A stretch of DNA of 64,000 bases. It comes from Ktedonobacter robiniae. Its GTDB lineage: Bacteria; Chloroflexota; Ktedonobacteria; Ktedonobacterales; Ktedonobacteraceae. The stretch's first letter is position 1, and each line of letters opens with the position of its first letter. Shown here one piece after another: positions 17,194 to 25,705 of the stretch. The position numbers and the translations under genes are program-made. The notes under the pieces were generated by a model that saw only the letters and a program-made list of their open reading frames with translations, did not search any database and was not told the origin of the DNA. The stretch is taken from NCBI RefSeq assembly GCF_016587375.1, contig NZ_BNJG01000004.1, positions 248,001 through 312,000 on the forward strand, written 5' to 3'.

Positions 17194-18405
17194 ATGGACA
17201 CCCAAATTAATACAACGACACAGACTCAGTTTGCCATTCGTCCCTTCCACATCGACATTCCCGAAGAAGCGCTCGTCGATCTGCGCCAGCGCATCGTGGC
17301 CACGCGTTGGCCCGAGAAGGAGACCGTCGCAGACCAGTCGCAGGGTGTGCAGCTCGCGACGATTCAGGAACTCGCACGCTACTGGGCGTCGGAGTACGAC
17401 TGGCGCAAGGTCGAGGCGAAGCTGAACGCCCTGCCGCAGTTCATCACCGAGATCGATGGGCTCGACATTCACTTCATTCACGTTCGCTCCAAGCATGCAG
17501 ATGCGTTGCCGCTCATCGTCACGCACGGATGGCCCGGCTCAGTCGTCGAGCAGCTCAAGATTGTCGAGCCGCTGACCAATCCCACGGCCCATGGCGGCAG
17601 CGCATTGGACGCTTTCCATCTGGTGATCCCGTCGATGCCTGGCTACGGTTTTTCAGGCAAGCCGACCACGACCGGCTGGGGCCCCGACCGCATCGCACGT
17701 GCCTGGGTAGAGCTGATGAAGCGCCTTGGATACACGCAATTTGTGGCGCAGGGCGGCGATTGGGGGGCGATTATCACAGAACTCATGGCTGTGCAGGCGC
17801 CTCCGGAGCTGCTCGGCATTCATACCAACATGGCTGGCGTTTTTCCACCCGACGTTGCAAAGACGTTCGATGTGTTCCAGTCCAGCAATCCGCCATCCGG
17901 TCTCTCTGCCGACGAAAGACGCGCGTATGAGCAGATGGACTATTTCTATAAGCACGTCGGCTACGCAGTCATGATGGGGACACGCCCGCAAACGTTAACC
18001 GGATTGGCGGATTCCCCCGTCGGCCTGGCAGCCTTTATGATTGACCACGACACGCGCAGTTACGAGCTGATCGCACGTGCCTTTGCCGGACACCCCGGCG
18101 GCCTGACACGAGACGACGTGCTCGACAACATCACGCTCTTCTGGTTGACGAACACAGCTATTTCTGCGGCTCGTCTCTACCGGGAAAATAAGTTCGGCTT
18201 TTTCGACGTCAAGAACATCTCCATCCCGGTTGCCGTGAGCGTCTTTCCTGACGAGCTCTATCAGGCCCCGCGCAGTTGGGCCGAGCGGGCATTTCCCAAA
18301 CTGGTCCATTACAACGCGCTTGACAAAGGCGGGCACTTTGCGGCCTGGGAACAGCCGCAACTCTTAGCAGAAGAGGTTCGCGCGGGCTTCAGATCCCTGC
18401 GCTAG
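17194..18405 (+). CDS. Epoxide hydrolase with EHN domain
   Basis: 403 residues. An N-terminal EHN domain (residues 13-120: FAIRPFHIDIPEEALVDLRQ, ATRWP) precedes an alpha/beta-hydrolase core. HGWPGS (111-116) supplies the oxyanion hole, D189 in GGDWG is the nucleophile and H381 in GGHFAAWEQP the catalytic base. It would open xenobiotic or lipid epoxides to diols in the cytosol. Codon use is more GC-rich and Proteobacteria-like than its neighbours, which with the decayed DNA downstream may hint at acquisition. A 21-bp hairpin begins 2 nt after the stop. Confidence 0.93.
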   Translation: MDTQINTTTQTQFAIRPFHIDIPEEALVDLRQRIVATRWPEKETVADQSQGVQLATIQELARYWASEYDWRKVEAKLNALPQFITEIDGLDIHFIHVRSKHADALPLIVTHGWPGSVVEQLKIVEPLTNPTAHGGSALDAFHLVIPSMPGYGFSGKPTTTGWGPDRIARAWVELMKRLGYTQFVAQGGDWGAIITELMAVQAPPELLGIHTNMAGVFPPDVAKTFDVFQSSNPPSGLSADERRAYEQMDYFYKHVGYAVMMGTRPQTLTGLADSPVGLAAFMIDHDTRSYELIARAFAGHPGGLTRDDVLDNITLFWLTNTAISAARLYRENKFGFFDVKNISIPVAVSVFPDELYQAPRSWAERAFPKLVHYNALDKGGHFAAWEQPQLLAEEVRAGFRSLR

Positions 18406-18406
18406 T

Positions 18407-18453
18407 TGTGGAGAAGACAGCGGGCACACATCGTGCCCGCTGTCTTCTCCACA
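18407..18453. terminator. 21-bp perfect hairpin after the epoxide hydrolase gene
   Basis: Arms 18407-18427 (TGTGGAGAAGACAGCGGGCA...) and 18433-18453 are perfect complements with loop ACATC. No T-tract follows. Confidence 0.85.
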
Positions 18454-18557
18454 GGACACCATTGCTATCGCATCAACCTGATCTAAAGCGGGACCTATCG
18501 CGAAGGTAGTCTGCCCGTGTTGATCGGGCTGGCTATCTCCCAATTGGAGAGAGACAC

Positions 18558-18720
18558 ATGTCCAAAGAAATCAACCTTCATCGCCACCGCTTTCAAAGCG
18601 AGGGGCAGCCGATGACACTCCCAGCGATTCCATTACCCATTGAAGAGGAGTTGCCTTCTTTGGATGGCACGACCGCTTGGCTCAATTCGCACCCTTGACA
18701 GCGGCTGAGATACATGAAAG
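18558..18720 (+). pseudogene. Remnant of a thioredoxin-like (redoxin) protein gene
   Basis: A start with GGAGAGAG upstream encodes MSKEINLHRHRF, like the N-terminus of twin-arginine-exported proteins but lacking the RR-F core and hydrophobic signal. It then reads LPSLDGTTAWLNSHP before a stop at 18696-18698. Shifting frame at that point continues as PLTAAEIH, matching the next residues I expect in redoxin proteins (WLNSxPLTxAxLxGKVVL). The thioredoxin fold and its cysteines are absent. I read it as a deleted, frameshifted relic. Confidence 0.55.
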
Positions 18721-19425
18721 GAAAATTGCGGCGTGGCCTATAAAATCGAAGAAGAAAAGTACTCAGAGTCGTTTGTAGCATGGCTGATTTCCTTCGTAAA
18801 AGAGCTGTGGCCGTTGAAGCATAAGACAGAGGAAGATCAAAGATATGGAACCTTTACCCTGCTATTATCCAATCTTTAGACCTGTTGAAAGCGATCGCCA
18901 AGAAGTGCAGCGTTTGCAAAAAGCGCAGCTGGAATATGGGGTCTATGCATGTATTCCCCGAACCCAGCACACCTATGAAGAGGTGATCCAAGCGCTTGTC
19001 GGGCTCGATTTACGCCAGCAATACGAAGAACGCAAGCAAAGGAATCACACGTACTAACAAAAGCAGCACAAAACTATCAAGGTGAATATTCAATTCGCAC
19101 TACGCATGGTGAGGGAGTTCCACCATCCGTGGCGAGGTGTGTCAAGTATCATGTGAGTCGATGTCTTGCCCCCTTTACGTAACATTTGGCCAGTGAGATA
19201 ATGTGATTGAAGTACGATGTTCAACCTATCAAGTTCTCATAGGGACTTGGTTTATGGCTAAAAAACTGTTCTACAATGCTGGAAAATGCTATGTTCCGCC
19301 ATATTTCTTGGAACCTAGTTTTGCATACATCAGAGAAAGGCGAGTGATTAGCCTGGTCGCTCATCGTAACAGAGCATCTCAAAGGCCATTCCTTTCTGTC
19401 CCGGCTCGCAAGCTCACCGGAGGGA
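18721..19425. other. Degenerate region without a convincing gene
   Basis: Broken coding-like stretches remain, for example an open frame at about 18735-18880 reading YSESFVAWLISFVKELWPLK and an overlapping 70-codon frame at 18845-19057 (ATG, AGAGGAAG upstream). Neither belongs to a family I recognise. No promoter or RNA gene is apparent. Consistent with a gene graveyard next to the redoxin relic. Confidence 0.45.
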
Positions 19426-19477
19426 GGAGGGATGGGTATGTAGTACGGCAAATGCCGTGCCACATACCCATCCCTCC
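19426..19477. repeat. Hairpin, 16-bp arms with inner ACGGCA/TGCCGT stem
   Basis: GGAGGGATGGGTATGT (19426-19441) pairs perfectly with ACATACCCATCCCTCC (19462-19477), and the interior folds again. It lies 88 nt before the HAD gene, in decayed DNA, so it may be an orphan terminator or the trace of a palindromic element. Confidence 0.6.
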
Positions 19478-19564
19478 TGAGCGCCGTAGGCGCAAAAGCA
19501 GATTACCGATTGTGCAATACACGTATTAATACCATAACAACTATAAGAAACGAAAGAGATTCCT

Positions 19565-20230
19565 ATGTCTACACTTACATTCTGGATAGATGTCGATAAT
19601 ACCCTCATTGATAATGATAGAGTCAAACAAGATCTTTTTGATCAGCTACAAAATCTTCTCGGCGAGAAGCTCAACACACGTTTCTGGGAAGTCTATGAAG
19701 AGGTGCGCGCGGAGAAGAGCGTCGTTGATATCCCGCTTACACTGGAGCGCCTGCGTGAAGAGACACCTCTTACAGAGATGAACGCCAAAACCTATAAACG
19801 CGCACATGCCATATTTGACGACTATCCCTTTGACGAGCGGCTCTATCCTCATACGTTGGAGACGCTGGCCCATCTGGGCTCCCTGGGAACAACGGTCATC
19901 GTCTCAGATGGCGACCAGGTGTTTCAAGATAATAAGATCCACCAGAGCGGGCTGGCCCAGGCCGTCGAGGGACGCGTCCTCATCTATGGGCATAAACAGA
20001 GGCACCTCGACGAAATCATTGCGCGCTACCCAGCGGACCACTTTGTGATGATCGATGATAAACCCCAGATTCTGCATGAAACGAAGGCCTTTCTAGGCCA
20101 GCGCCTGACGACCGTCTTCGTCCAGCAAGGCAAGTATGCACATGCCAACCCACCCGATGGCTTTACACCAACCATCACGGTCTCCACCATCGCCGACCTG
20201 CGCACCTATACCACAAAACAATTCCTGTAG
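19565..20230 (+). CDS. HAD-superfamily hydrolase
   Basis: 221 residues. HAD motif I is DVDNTL (D9 nucleophile, D11), motif II VSDGD, motif III lysine in the GHKQRH segment and motif IV VMIDDKPQIL. An alpha-helical cap lies between motifs I and II (about residues 20-95). Likely a cytosolic phosphatase for a small phosphorylated metabolite; substrate unknown. AAAGAG lies 7 nt before the ATG. Its stop codon lies inside the arm of a 30-bp inverted repeat. Confidence 0.85.
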   Translation: MSTLTFWIDVDNTLIDNDRVKQDLFDQLQNLLGEKLNTRFWEVYEEVRAEKSVVDIPLTLERLREETPLTEMNAKTYKRAHAIFDDYPFDERLYPHTLETLAHLGSLGTTVIVSDGDQVFQDNKIHQSGLAQAVEGRVLIYGHKQRHLDEIIARYPADHFVMIDDKPQILHETKAFLGQRLTTVFVQQGKYAHANPPDGFTPTITVSTIADLRTYTTKQFL

Positions 20231-20324
20231 GGTCCATGCTGGCATGGACTCCGAGGCCCGCAGGCCGATCCCCAGCCTTTGGGGAGTCGCTGCGCTCGGA
20301 GTCCATGCCAGCATGGACCCTACA
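20226..20324. repeat. Composite palindrome with 30-bp arms, related to 63913
   Basis: Arms 20226-20255 (TGTAGGGTCCATGCTGGCAT...) and 20295-20324 are perfect inverted copies. Each arm is itself nearly palindromic (TCCATGC-TG-GCATGGA), and the interior holds a third hairpin (CCCC/GGGG). The left arm recurs as a 25-nt exact copy at 63913-63937. It contains the HAD gene stop codon and separates it from the convergent mannosidase gene, so it may terminate both. Confidence 0.8.
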
Positions 20325-20359
20325 ATACTACTGATCCTGGTCGTTAAATTCCACCAGGT

Positions 20360-23300
20360 CTATGCCTCGGGGGAGGCCAGATGGACGCGGAAGGTTTTAA
20401 TCTCGAAGGGGCGCACGGCGAAGGACAGGGCCTTGCCTTCATACTGTGCCTCTCCCTGTGGCTTCTCCAGCAGATTACACTCCTGCGCGGAGACGATGGA
20501 TGAGGCAAAGCGCAAAGTGGCCTTTCCACGCCGATTGTGCGCTTCATAAAGACGCACAATGAGACCATCGCCATCCTCGGCAGGTTTGACCGTCTCCACA
20601 ATAATATGCGGACAGTCGGTTTGCAAGAATGAAGCCGACGGCGTTGCTCTGGCAGCAGTGGTCTGGGTCGTCCCCTGCACCAGCAGCACCGGAACATTTA
20701 GCTCATACGCACGGCGCTCCACACCCGCTTCGCGCCAATCTCCCTGGTGTGGCAAGAGGCTATAGGTGAAGCGATGCAGCCCCTGGTCAGCCTCTGGATC
20801 TGGACTGACGCCAGATTTCAAGAGCGTCAGGCGCATGACATTATCATGCACATCATGGCCATACTTGCTATCGTTTAGCAGGCTTACGCCATAGCCACTC
20901 TCGCTGAGATCAATCCAGCGATGGGCGCAGACCTCGAAGCGCGCCATATCCCACGAAGTATTGCGATGCGTCGGTCGCTGAATATGCCCAAACTGAATCT
21001 CATACGTCGCCTGGGCACTGTTAATCGCTACGGGGAAGGCGGCTTTCAGGACGGTCTGGTGTTCATGCCAATCAATCTCTGTCACGAAATCGATACGCGC
21101 CGAGTGACGCCAGAGAGAGATGCGCTGGGTGACACGTGAGGCCATGAAGGGGCGCACCACCTCAACCGTCGCCCGGATGGGACCCTCCTCGATCACGCGC
21201 ACGCTCGCCGCCTCCAACAAGGGATAAGGCTTCTCTTCATAGAAGAGATCGATATCCCAGGCATCAAAGTTCAAGGGACGATCCTCAAACGCAATCAACT
21301 GATTGCCCGTTTGCCCCGGCGCCAGCACATCGCGCTCAGCCAGTTTATCATAGAGGCGCTCAATCTCGCCGTTTGTCGTCAAGTTCAGCTCATAGTAGGC
21401 GTTCTGGAGGGTAATCTGGCCATTGGCATCCACAGAAGCCCGGCAGGCGCTCTCCGATGCCCCAGTTTCAGCGGCCTCAAGCGTGGCAAAGCCCATTGAA
21501 GGGACCTTAACCGTATCGAGTAAGAGATACTTCTGGCCTTCCCAGTCTTCCACCTGCTGCCCCTCTGGCAGCGTCTCCGCATCGACAGCAGTCAGCGCGA
21601 TCTGGACGGGATCGGTGCGCTCCCAGGGAAGCGTATTCAGTAAGCCTGGTTGTGCCGCCCTCCAGCCCAGGGAACTGGCCAGGCATGTGATAGCCTCGTC
21701 GCGTACCTCGGAGGCAATCGCATGCGCCTCCTGATAGAGGCGCAAGGCGTCCTCATAGACCTCGGCAATCGACGAGCCAGGCAGGACATCATGGAACTGA
21801 TTCAGTAGCACCAGCTTCCAGGCCTCATTCACGCGCTCCTGGCGCGTTTGCATGCCATAGAGGCTTCCCCAGGCATTGAGCAGTTCAACCTCGCGCAGAT
21901 AGAGTTCAGCCCGGCGATTGCCCTGCTTGGTGCGTGCCTGCGAGGTATAGGTTCCCCGGTGATACTCCAGGTAGAGCTCGCCCACCCAATTTGGCAATTC
22001 GGGATGCTCCCAGACACGCTCATAGAGATTATCGAAGTAGCGATCCACGCGTCCCATCTCCACCGTGGGGAAGCCTGGCAAGTCACGAAGTACAAGCGAG
22101 CGCTCAAGCTGATGCTCTTCGGGACCACCGCCACCATCACCCCAACCACAGAGGTAGAGCAGTTCATCATTGATCTGCTGCTGGCGATAATTCTTCCAGG
22201 TCCCCCAGATATCCGAGGCGCGGAAGGGACCATTATAGGTATAGTAGGTGCTGACCGTTGAGACGTCGGGCGCGGTCACAAAGTGCGTCAACACTTCTGT
22301 CCCATCGATACCGCGCCAGCGGAAGGTATCGCATGGCATACGGTTAAATTGGTTCCAGCTGATCTTTGTGGTCATAAAGACCGGGATATCACAGCCGCGC
22401 ATGATCTGTGGCATAGCCGCGCTATAGCCAAAGACATCCGGCAGCCAGATATAGCGTGGCGCATAACCAAATTCCGCTTCCATAAAGCGCATGCCGTGCA
22501 GCACCTGGCGTACCAGCGATTCGCCCGAAGTCAGGTTACAATCGGCCTCGACCCACATGGCGCCCACCAGCTCGATCCGCCCCTCCGCAATACGCTGCTT
22601 CACCCGCTCATAAAGTTCAGGCAGGTCTTCTTTGACCCATTGCAGCGCCTGGGGCTGGCTATGGGCATAATAGTAATCGGGATAGCGCTCCATCAAGCTC
22701 AGCACATTAGCGAGCGTATGGGAGATCTTCTGGTGCGAGCGCCAGTACGGCCATTGCCAGGCCAGGTCCAGGTGCGCGTGTCCCGTAACAATCATATGGG
22801 GGCGCGTCCCCGCGTTCAAGCCGTCCGCGAGTTGCTCCTGGAGAAGCTTCAAGGCATCTTGAGCCGATTGAATGAAGCGCGCACTCGCATACCCTTCGCG
22901 AAGATCAAGCAGCGTATGCACCTGATTTAAGCGTTCAATGAAGGTGTGGCGCACAAGGTCATTTTCGTCAAGCGACAGTGCCGCTTCAAAGACTGTGTGC
23001 ATCGTATGATAGAGTTGCCATACTGTTTCGTTGCGCGCATGCAACGTCAAGCCCTCAAAAAGCAGCGGGATATAGGTATAGACCTGGATCGTGAGCTGGT
23101 GCTCTTGCCCATCACCCACCTGCTCAGGCAGCAGCAATTGCCGGTGGCGCCAGTCAAGGGCGCCGATGGCCTGACCATCAAGAAAGACCGTCGCTTCGAG
23201 GCGCAGTAACAGAGCATCATCCTCCGACTGCGGCCAATGCAACTGTAGCACGAGGGCCTGGCCTTGCCACGAGTCAGGAGCATGCACGGAGATCTGTAGC

Positions 23301-23497
23301 CAGGTTGTCGCGTGTTTACGTCCCCACACCTGGCCGAGTTCTAAAGGTTGCCACGCCGCATCATCTGGAGGGGGAGGCAGCGTCATTGGGCCAGTAGCCG
23401 GAGCATGCAGAATGGGTTGGAGTTGACGGCGCGGTCCCTCCATCGCTTGAGCCATACGCTTAATCGCAGCCCTTAGCTTTTTCTCGGTAAGCGGCAT
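20360..23497 (-). CDS. Alpha-mannosidase, glycoside hydrolase family 38
   Basis: 1045 residues, full length for bacterial class II mannosidases. An N-terminal beta-sandwich (about 45-160) precedes the GH38 catalytic barrel. Zinc ligands lie in GHAHLDLAW (H242, D244) and the retaining nucleophile is D354 in WLPDVFGYSAAMPQ. The middle helical bundle and large C-terminal beta domains follow. No signal peptide, so it probably trims imported mannose-containing oligosaccharides in the cytosol. It faces the HAD gene and has no obvious operon partner, although the CE7 esterase gene 0.7 kb upstream is on the same strand. Confidence 0.95.
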   Translation of the reverse strand: MPLTEKKLRAAIKRMAQAMEGPRRQLQPILHAPATGPMTLPPPPDDAAWQPLELGQVWGRKHATTWLQISVHAPDSWQGQALVLQLHWPQSEDDALLLRLEATVFLDGQAIGALDWRHRQLLLPEQVGDGQEHQLTIQVYTYIPLLFEGLTLHARNETVWQLYHTMHTVFEAALSLDENDLVRHTFIERLNQVHTLLDLREGYASARFIQSAQDALKLLQEQLADGLNAGTRPHMIVTGHAHLDLAWQWPYWRSHQKISHTLANVLSLMERYPDYYYAHSQPQALQWVKEDLPELYERVKQRIAEGRIELVGAMWVEADCNLTSGESLVRQVLHGMRFMEAEFGYAPRYIWLPDVFGYSAAMPQIMRGCDIPVFMTTKISWNQFNRMPCDTFRWRGIDGTEVLTHFVTAPDVSTVSTYYTYNGPFRASDIWGTWKNYRQQQINDELLYLCGWGDGGGGPEEHQLERSLVLRDLPGFPTVEMGRVDRYFDNLYERVWEHPELPNWVGELYLEYHRGTYTSQARTKQGNRRAELYLREVELLNAWGSLYGMQTRQERVNEAWKLVLLNQFHDVLPGSSIAEVYEDALRLYQEAHAIASEVRDEAITCLASSLGWRAAQPGLLNTLPWERTDPVQIALTAVDAETLPEGQQVEDWEGQKYLLLDTVKVPSMGFATLEAAETGASESACRASVDANGQITLQNAYYELNLTTNGEIERLYDKLAERDVLAPGQTGNQLIAFEDRPLNFDAWDIDLFYEEKPYPLLEAASVRVIEEGPIRATVEVVRPFMASRVTQRISLWRHSARIDFVTEIDWHEHQTVLKAAFPVAINSAQATYEIQFGHIQRPTHRNTSWDMARFEVCAHRWIDLSESGYGVSLLNDSKYGHDVHDNVMRLTLLKSGVSPDPEADQGLHRFTYSLLPHQGDWREAGVERRAYELNVPVLLVQGTTQTTAARATPSASFLQTDCPHIIVETVKPAEDGDGLIVRLYEAHNRRGKATLRFASSIVSAQECNLLEKPQGEAQYEGKALSFAVRPFEIKTFRVHLASPEA

Positions 23498-23699
23498 AAA
23501 TATTTTCTATCCTCTCTTTCCCTTTGAGGGTTCCTGTGCGAACATTGTAGCATCGAGTCCCGCAAGGCAGCAATCAACGCTTGGTCGATATGCTATAGTA
23601 TCTGTGTTATTGCCTTTAAAAGGACAAAGCTTTCATCAAACGGATATGCGCTCGCTATGCAGCATTTGCTATTAGAAAAGTAGTAGAATCAACACCATC

Positions 23700-24170
23700 A
23701 TGAAAAAGCAGCAACGTTCTTCCCATACCCATATCATCCTCAGCCAGGAGGCTCGGGAGGAGATACATAAAGATGTGTATCAGCGCGCGCATATTGAAGC
23801 CTGTGGTGCCCTCCTGGGGATCATGGATGAGGAGGGCAACTGGTGTATAGAACACGCGCATCCTCTGGCCAATACCGCAAACTCGCCTGTCTACTTCGAG
23901 TTTGACCCTCAGGAACTCTTAACAGTAGAGATGAGCCATCCGGGACGACTCATTGGGGTCTACCACAGTCACCCAACAGGCTATGCTCAGGCCAGCAGTA
24001 CGGATAGCGACAACATGCGCCGCGTCAACGCTGAACAGGGCATTCCCTGGGCCTGGCTGATTGTCTGCGGACCCTTCAACCAGGCCCAGGAGTTGGCGAA
24101 CGAGAAGCTGCTAGGCTATTTTCACTATGAGCGCGAGGGCCTGCAACGCCTGGAGATCATTTTCCAATAA
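23700..24170 (+). CDS. JAMM/MPN-domain metallopeptidase-like protein
   Basis: 156 residues, a stand-alone JAB domain. The complete JAMM zinc site is present: E33 in EACGALLG, then H89-S-H91-P and, seven residues on, S99 with D102 (YHSHPTGYAQASSTDSDN). Bacterial relatives cleave C-terminal extensions from ubiquitin-like sulfur carriers or act as isopeptidases. No ubiquitin-like, ThiF/MoeB or cysteine-synthase gene lies nearby, so the substrate is unknown. It is divergent from the mannosidase gene and convergent with the CE7 esterase gene 10 nt away. Confidence 0.88.
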   Translation: MKKQQRSSHTHIILSQEAREEIHKDVYQRAHIEACGALLGIMDEEGNWCIEHAHPLANTANSPVYFEFDPQELLTVEMSHPGRLIGVYHSHPTGYAQASSTDSDNMRRVNAEQGIPWAWLIVCGPFNQAQELANEKLLGYFHYEREGLQRLEIIFQ

Positions 24171-24180
24171 CAAAGCATGC

Positions 24181-25155
24181 TTATGCGAGCTGGAACATCT
24201 TGCGCGCAAAGCGATATTTCTCTTCATCGTGAATGACGCTCCCACCCTCATGGCCATTAAACGGGTAGACTTTGAGCTCTTTCTCACCACCAAGATGGTT
24301 ATAGACGGCGAACCCGCTTGAGGGGGGGCAGATCGTATCCAGCAAAGCAATGGAGAGTAGGACCGGGCAGGTGATGCGCGGCGCAAAGTTCATCCCATCG
24401 AAATAGCTCAATGTTTGATAACTCGCTTCGACCGTGTGGGGGCGCCGCTTCCAGAGGTCCACAAGTTCGTGATAGGGGCCCGCGCCGAACACCTCGATGG
24501 AGCGATGGAAGTGGCAGAGGAAAGGCACATCGGGCATAGCCGCGACAATCCCTTTGTTCTGAGCCAGCGCCGCCACCGCCAGGGTCAGGCCTCCCCCCTG
24601 ACTTCCACCCGTGATGATAATGTCACCAGTCTCGGGGAGCGAACGCACAACATCAATAGCACGCATACAATCGATATATGCATGCCGGTAGTAGTACTCA
24701 CGTGGATCGCTGAGACCCTTGGTCATAAAACCAACGAAGCCACCGCCAGAATAGGGGTAGTTATCGGGCGTCTGGCCGTCCTGGCCACGCGTATCGACCG
24801 TCAATACCGCGTAGCCCTGTAAGGCCCAGTGCAGATATGACGCGATATGTCCCCGGCCGCCAGAATACCCATGATACTGCACAATCGTCGGGATTTTGCC
24901 ATCTTTCTCCAGGCGATAGCCTTCGTTCGGCACAATGTACCATCCCGCGACACGCGTCCGCTCATCATACGCGTTGTAACGCACATCATAGACCGTTACC
25001 CGGTCGACGACATAGGGCTGGACTTCAAACTGGGCATCCAGGGGCCGTGCATCGCTTTCGGCCCGCGCCGCCTGCCAGAAGGCATCAAAATCGGCTGAGG
25101 CGGTGAGCGCGGGACGGTACTGCTCAAGTTCCGCGAGAGGCATATCAACGATCAT
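24181..25155 (-). CDS. Acetylxylan esterase / cephalosporin-C deacetylase (CE7)
   Basis: 324 residues. The CE7 hallmarks are all visible: RGQ at 123-125, nucleophile S185 in GGSQGGG, aspartate in LLDTICPPS and histidine in NGHEGG. These enzymes remove acetyl groups from xylo-oligosaccharides and small acetyl esters in the cytosol, which suits a plant-polymer user. ATG 25155 has GAGGGA 10 nt upstream; the 18-residue extension back to 25209 is not family-like, and ATG 25143 is an alternative. Confidence 0.92.
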   Translation of the reverse strand: MIVDMPLAELEQYRPALTASADFDAFWQAARAESDARPLDAQFEVQPYVVDRVTVYDVRYNAYDERTRVAGWYIVPNEGYRLEKDGKIPTIVQYHGYSGGRGHIASYLHWALQGYAVLTVDTRGQDGQTPDNYPYSGGGFVGFMTKGLSDPREYYYRHAYIDCMRAIDVVRSLPETGDIIITGGSQGGGLTLAVAALAQNKGIVAAMPDVPFLCHFHRSIEVFGAGPYHELVDLWKRRPHTVEASYQTLSYFDGMNFAPRITCPVLLSIALLDTICPPSSGFAVYNHLGGEKELKVYPFNGHEGGSVIHDEEKYRFARKMFQLA

Positions 25156-25349
25156 ATAAAGATCTCCCTCTAACAAAATACTATGTGGGCATGACACAGA
25201 TGCCTGCATCGATGACAGGCAAACGTTTTTCCAGTATACAATACCTGGGAGGCCTTATGGAGTGCGACGTTGCCTTTGAAGTATTCGTTCTTAAGCTGTC
25301 TCCCGTACCATAAATAAAGGATGAAAAGCAAAAAGGGAGACGCTTGCCT

Positions 25350-25553
25350 ATGGAGACTCGATTAGTAGGCCTGGAACAGGTCCCTTCTATCACTGAGGTA
25401 GCCAGTCATGGTAACGAACTGCTTAGCAAAGAAGCTCCTGGCGATCCTGGCTATATCGTTGTCAAGGACATCATTACCTCAAAAAAACGATGGGCCCACA
25501 ACAAAAGCAGAGAGCTCGGACGCTCAAAAGCCTTTACAGCACAATTTCTCTAG
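25350..25553 (+). CDS. Small hypothetical protein, 67 residues
   Basis: I do not recognise it. From ATG 25350 (GGGAG about 10 nt upstream) it reads METRLVGLEQVPSITEVASH, then a mixed, lysine-rich soluble sequence ending AFTAQFL. No membrane segment. It stands alone between the CE7 gene and the nuclease promoter. Composition is plausible for coding, but length and lack of family make this weak. Confidence 0.3.
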   Translation: METRLVGLEQVPSITEVASHGNELLSKEAPGDPGYIVVKDIITSKKRWAHNKSRELGRSKAFTAQFL

Positions 25554-25615
25554 AATTTCGCGATTTCATGTATTAGAATCTCATATTTTTTTCTTGCACT
25601 ATCTATTTGAGATGG

Positions 25616-25644
25616 TTGACAAACTGAATAAATAAATGTATACA
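25616..25644 (+). promoter_or_regulatory. Sigma-70-type promoter for the RecB-like nuclease gene
   Basis: TTGACA at 25616-25621 and TATACA at 25639-25644 with a 17-bp spacer (TACAAT at 25641 is an alternative -10). The -35 box is a perfect consensus. Start codon follows at 25706. Confidence 0.65.
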
Positions 25645-25667
25645 ATATATATGAGAAATATATTGTA
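25641..25667. promoter_or_regulatory. Inverted repeat overlapping the nuclease -10 box
   Basis: TACAATATAT (25641-25650) and ATATATTGTA (25658-25667) are perfect 10-bp arms around 7 nt. Placed over the -10 and start point it would suit a repressor operator; a short leader stem is the alternative. Confidence 0.55.
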
Positions 25668-25705
25668 GTGTAGGTATCGTCCCTCTAGATTCTACTGGGC
25701 GAGGC

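Noticed and set aside
19203..19529. 108-codon frame in the decayed region
   Set aside because: It runs through the 16-bp hairpin and ends in Arg-rich sequence; no ribosome-binding site.
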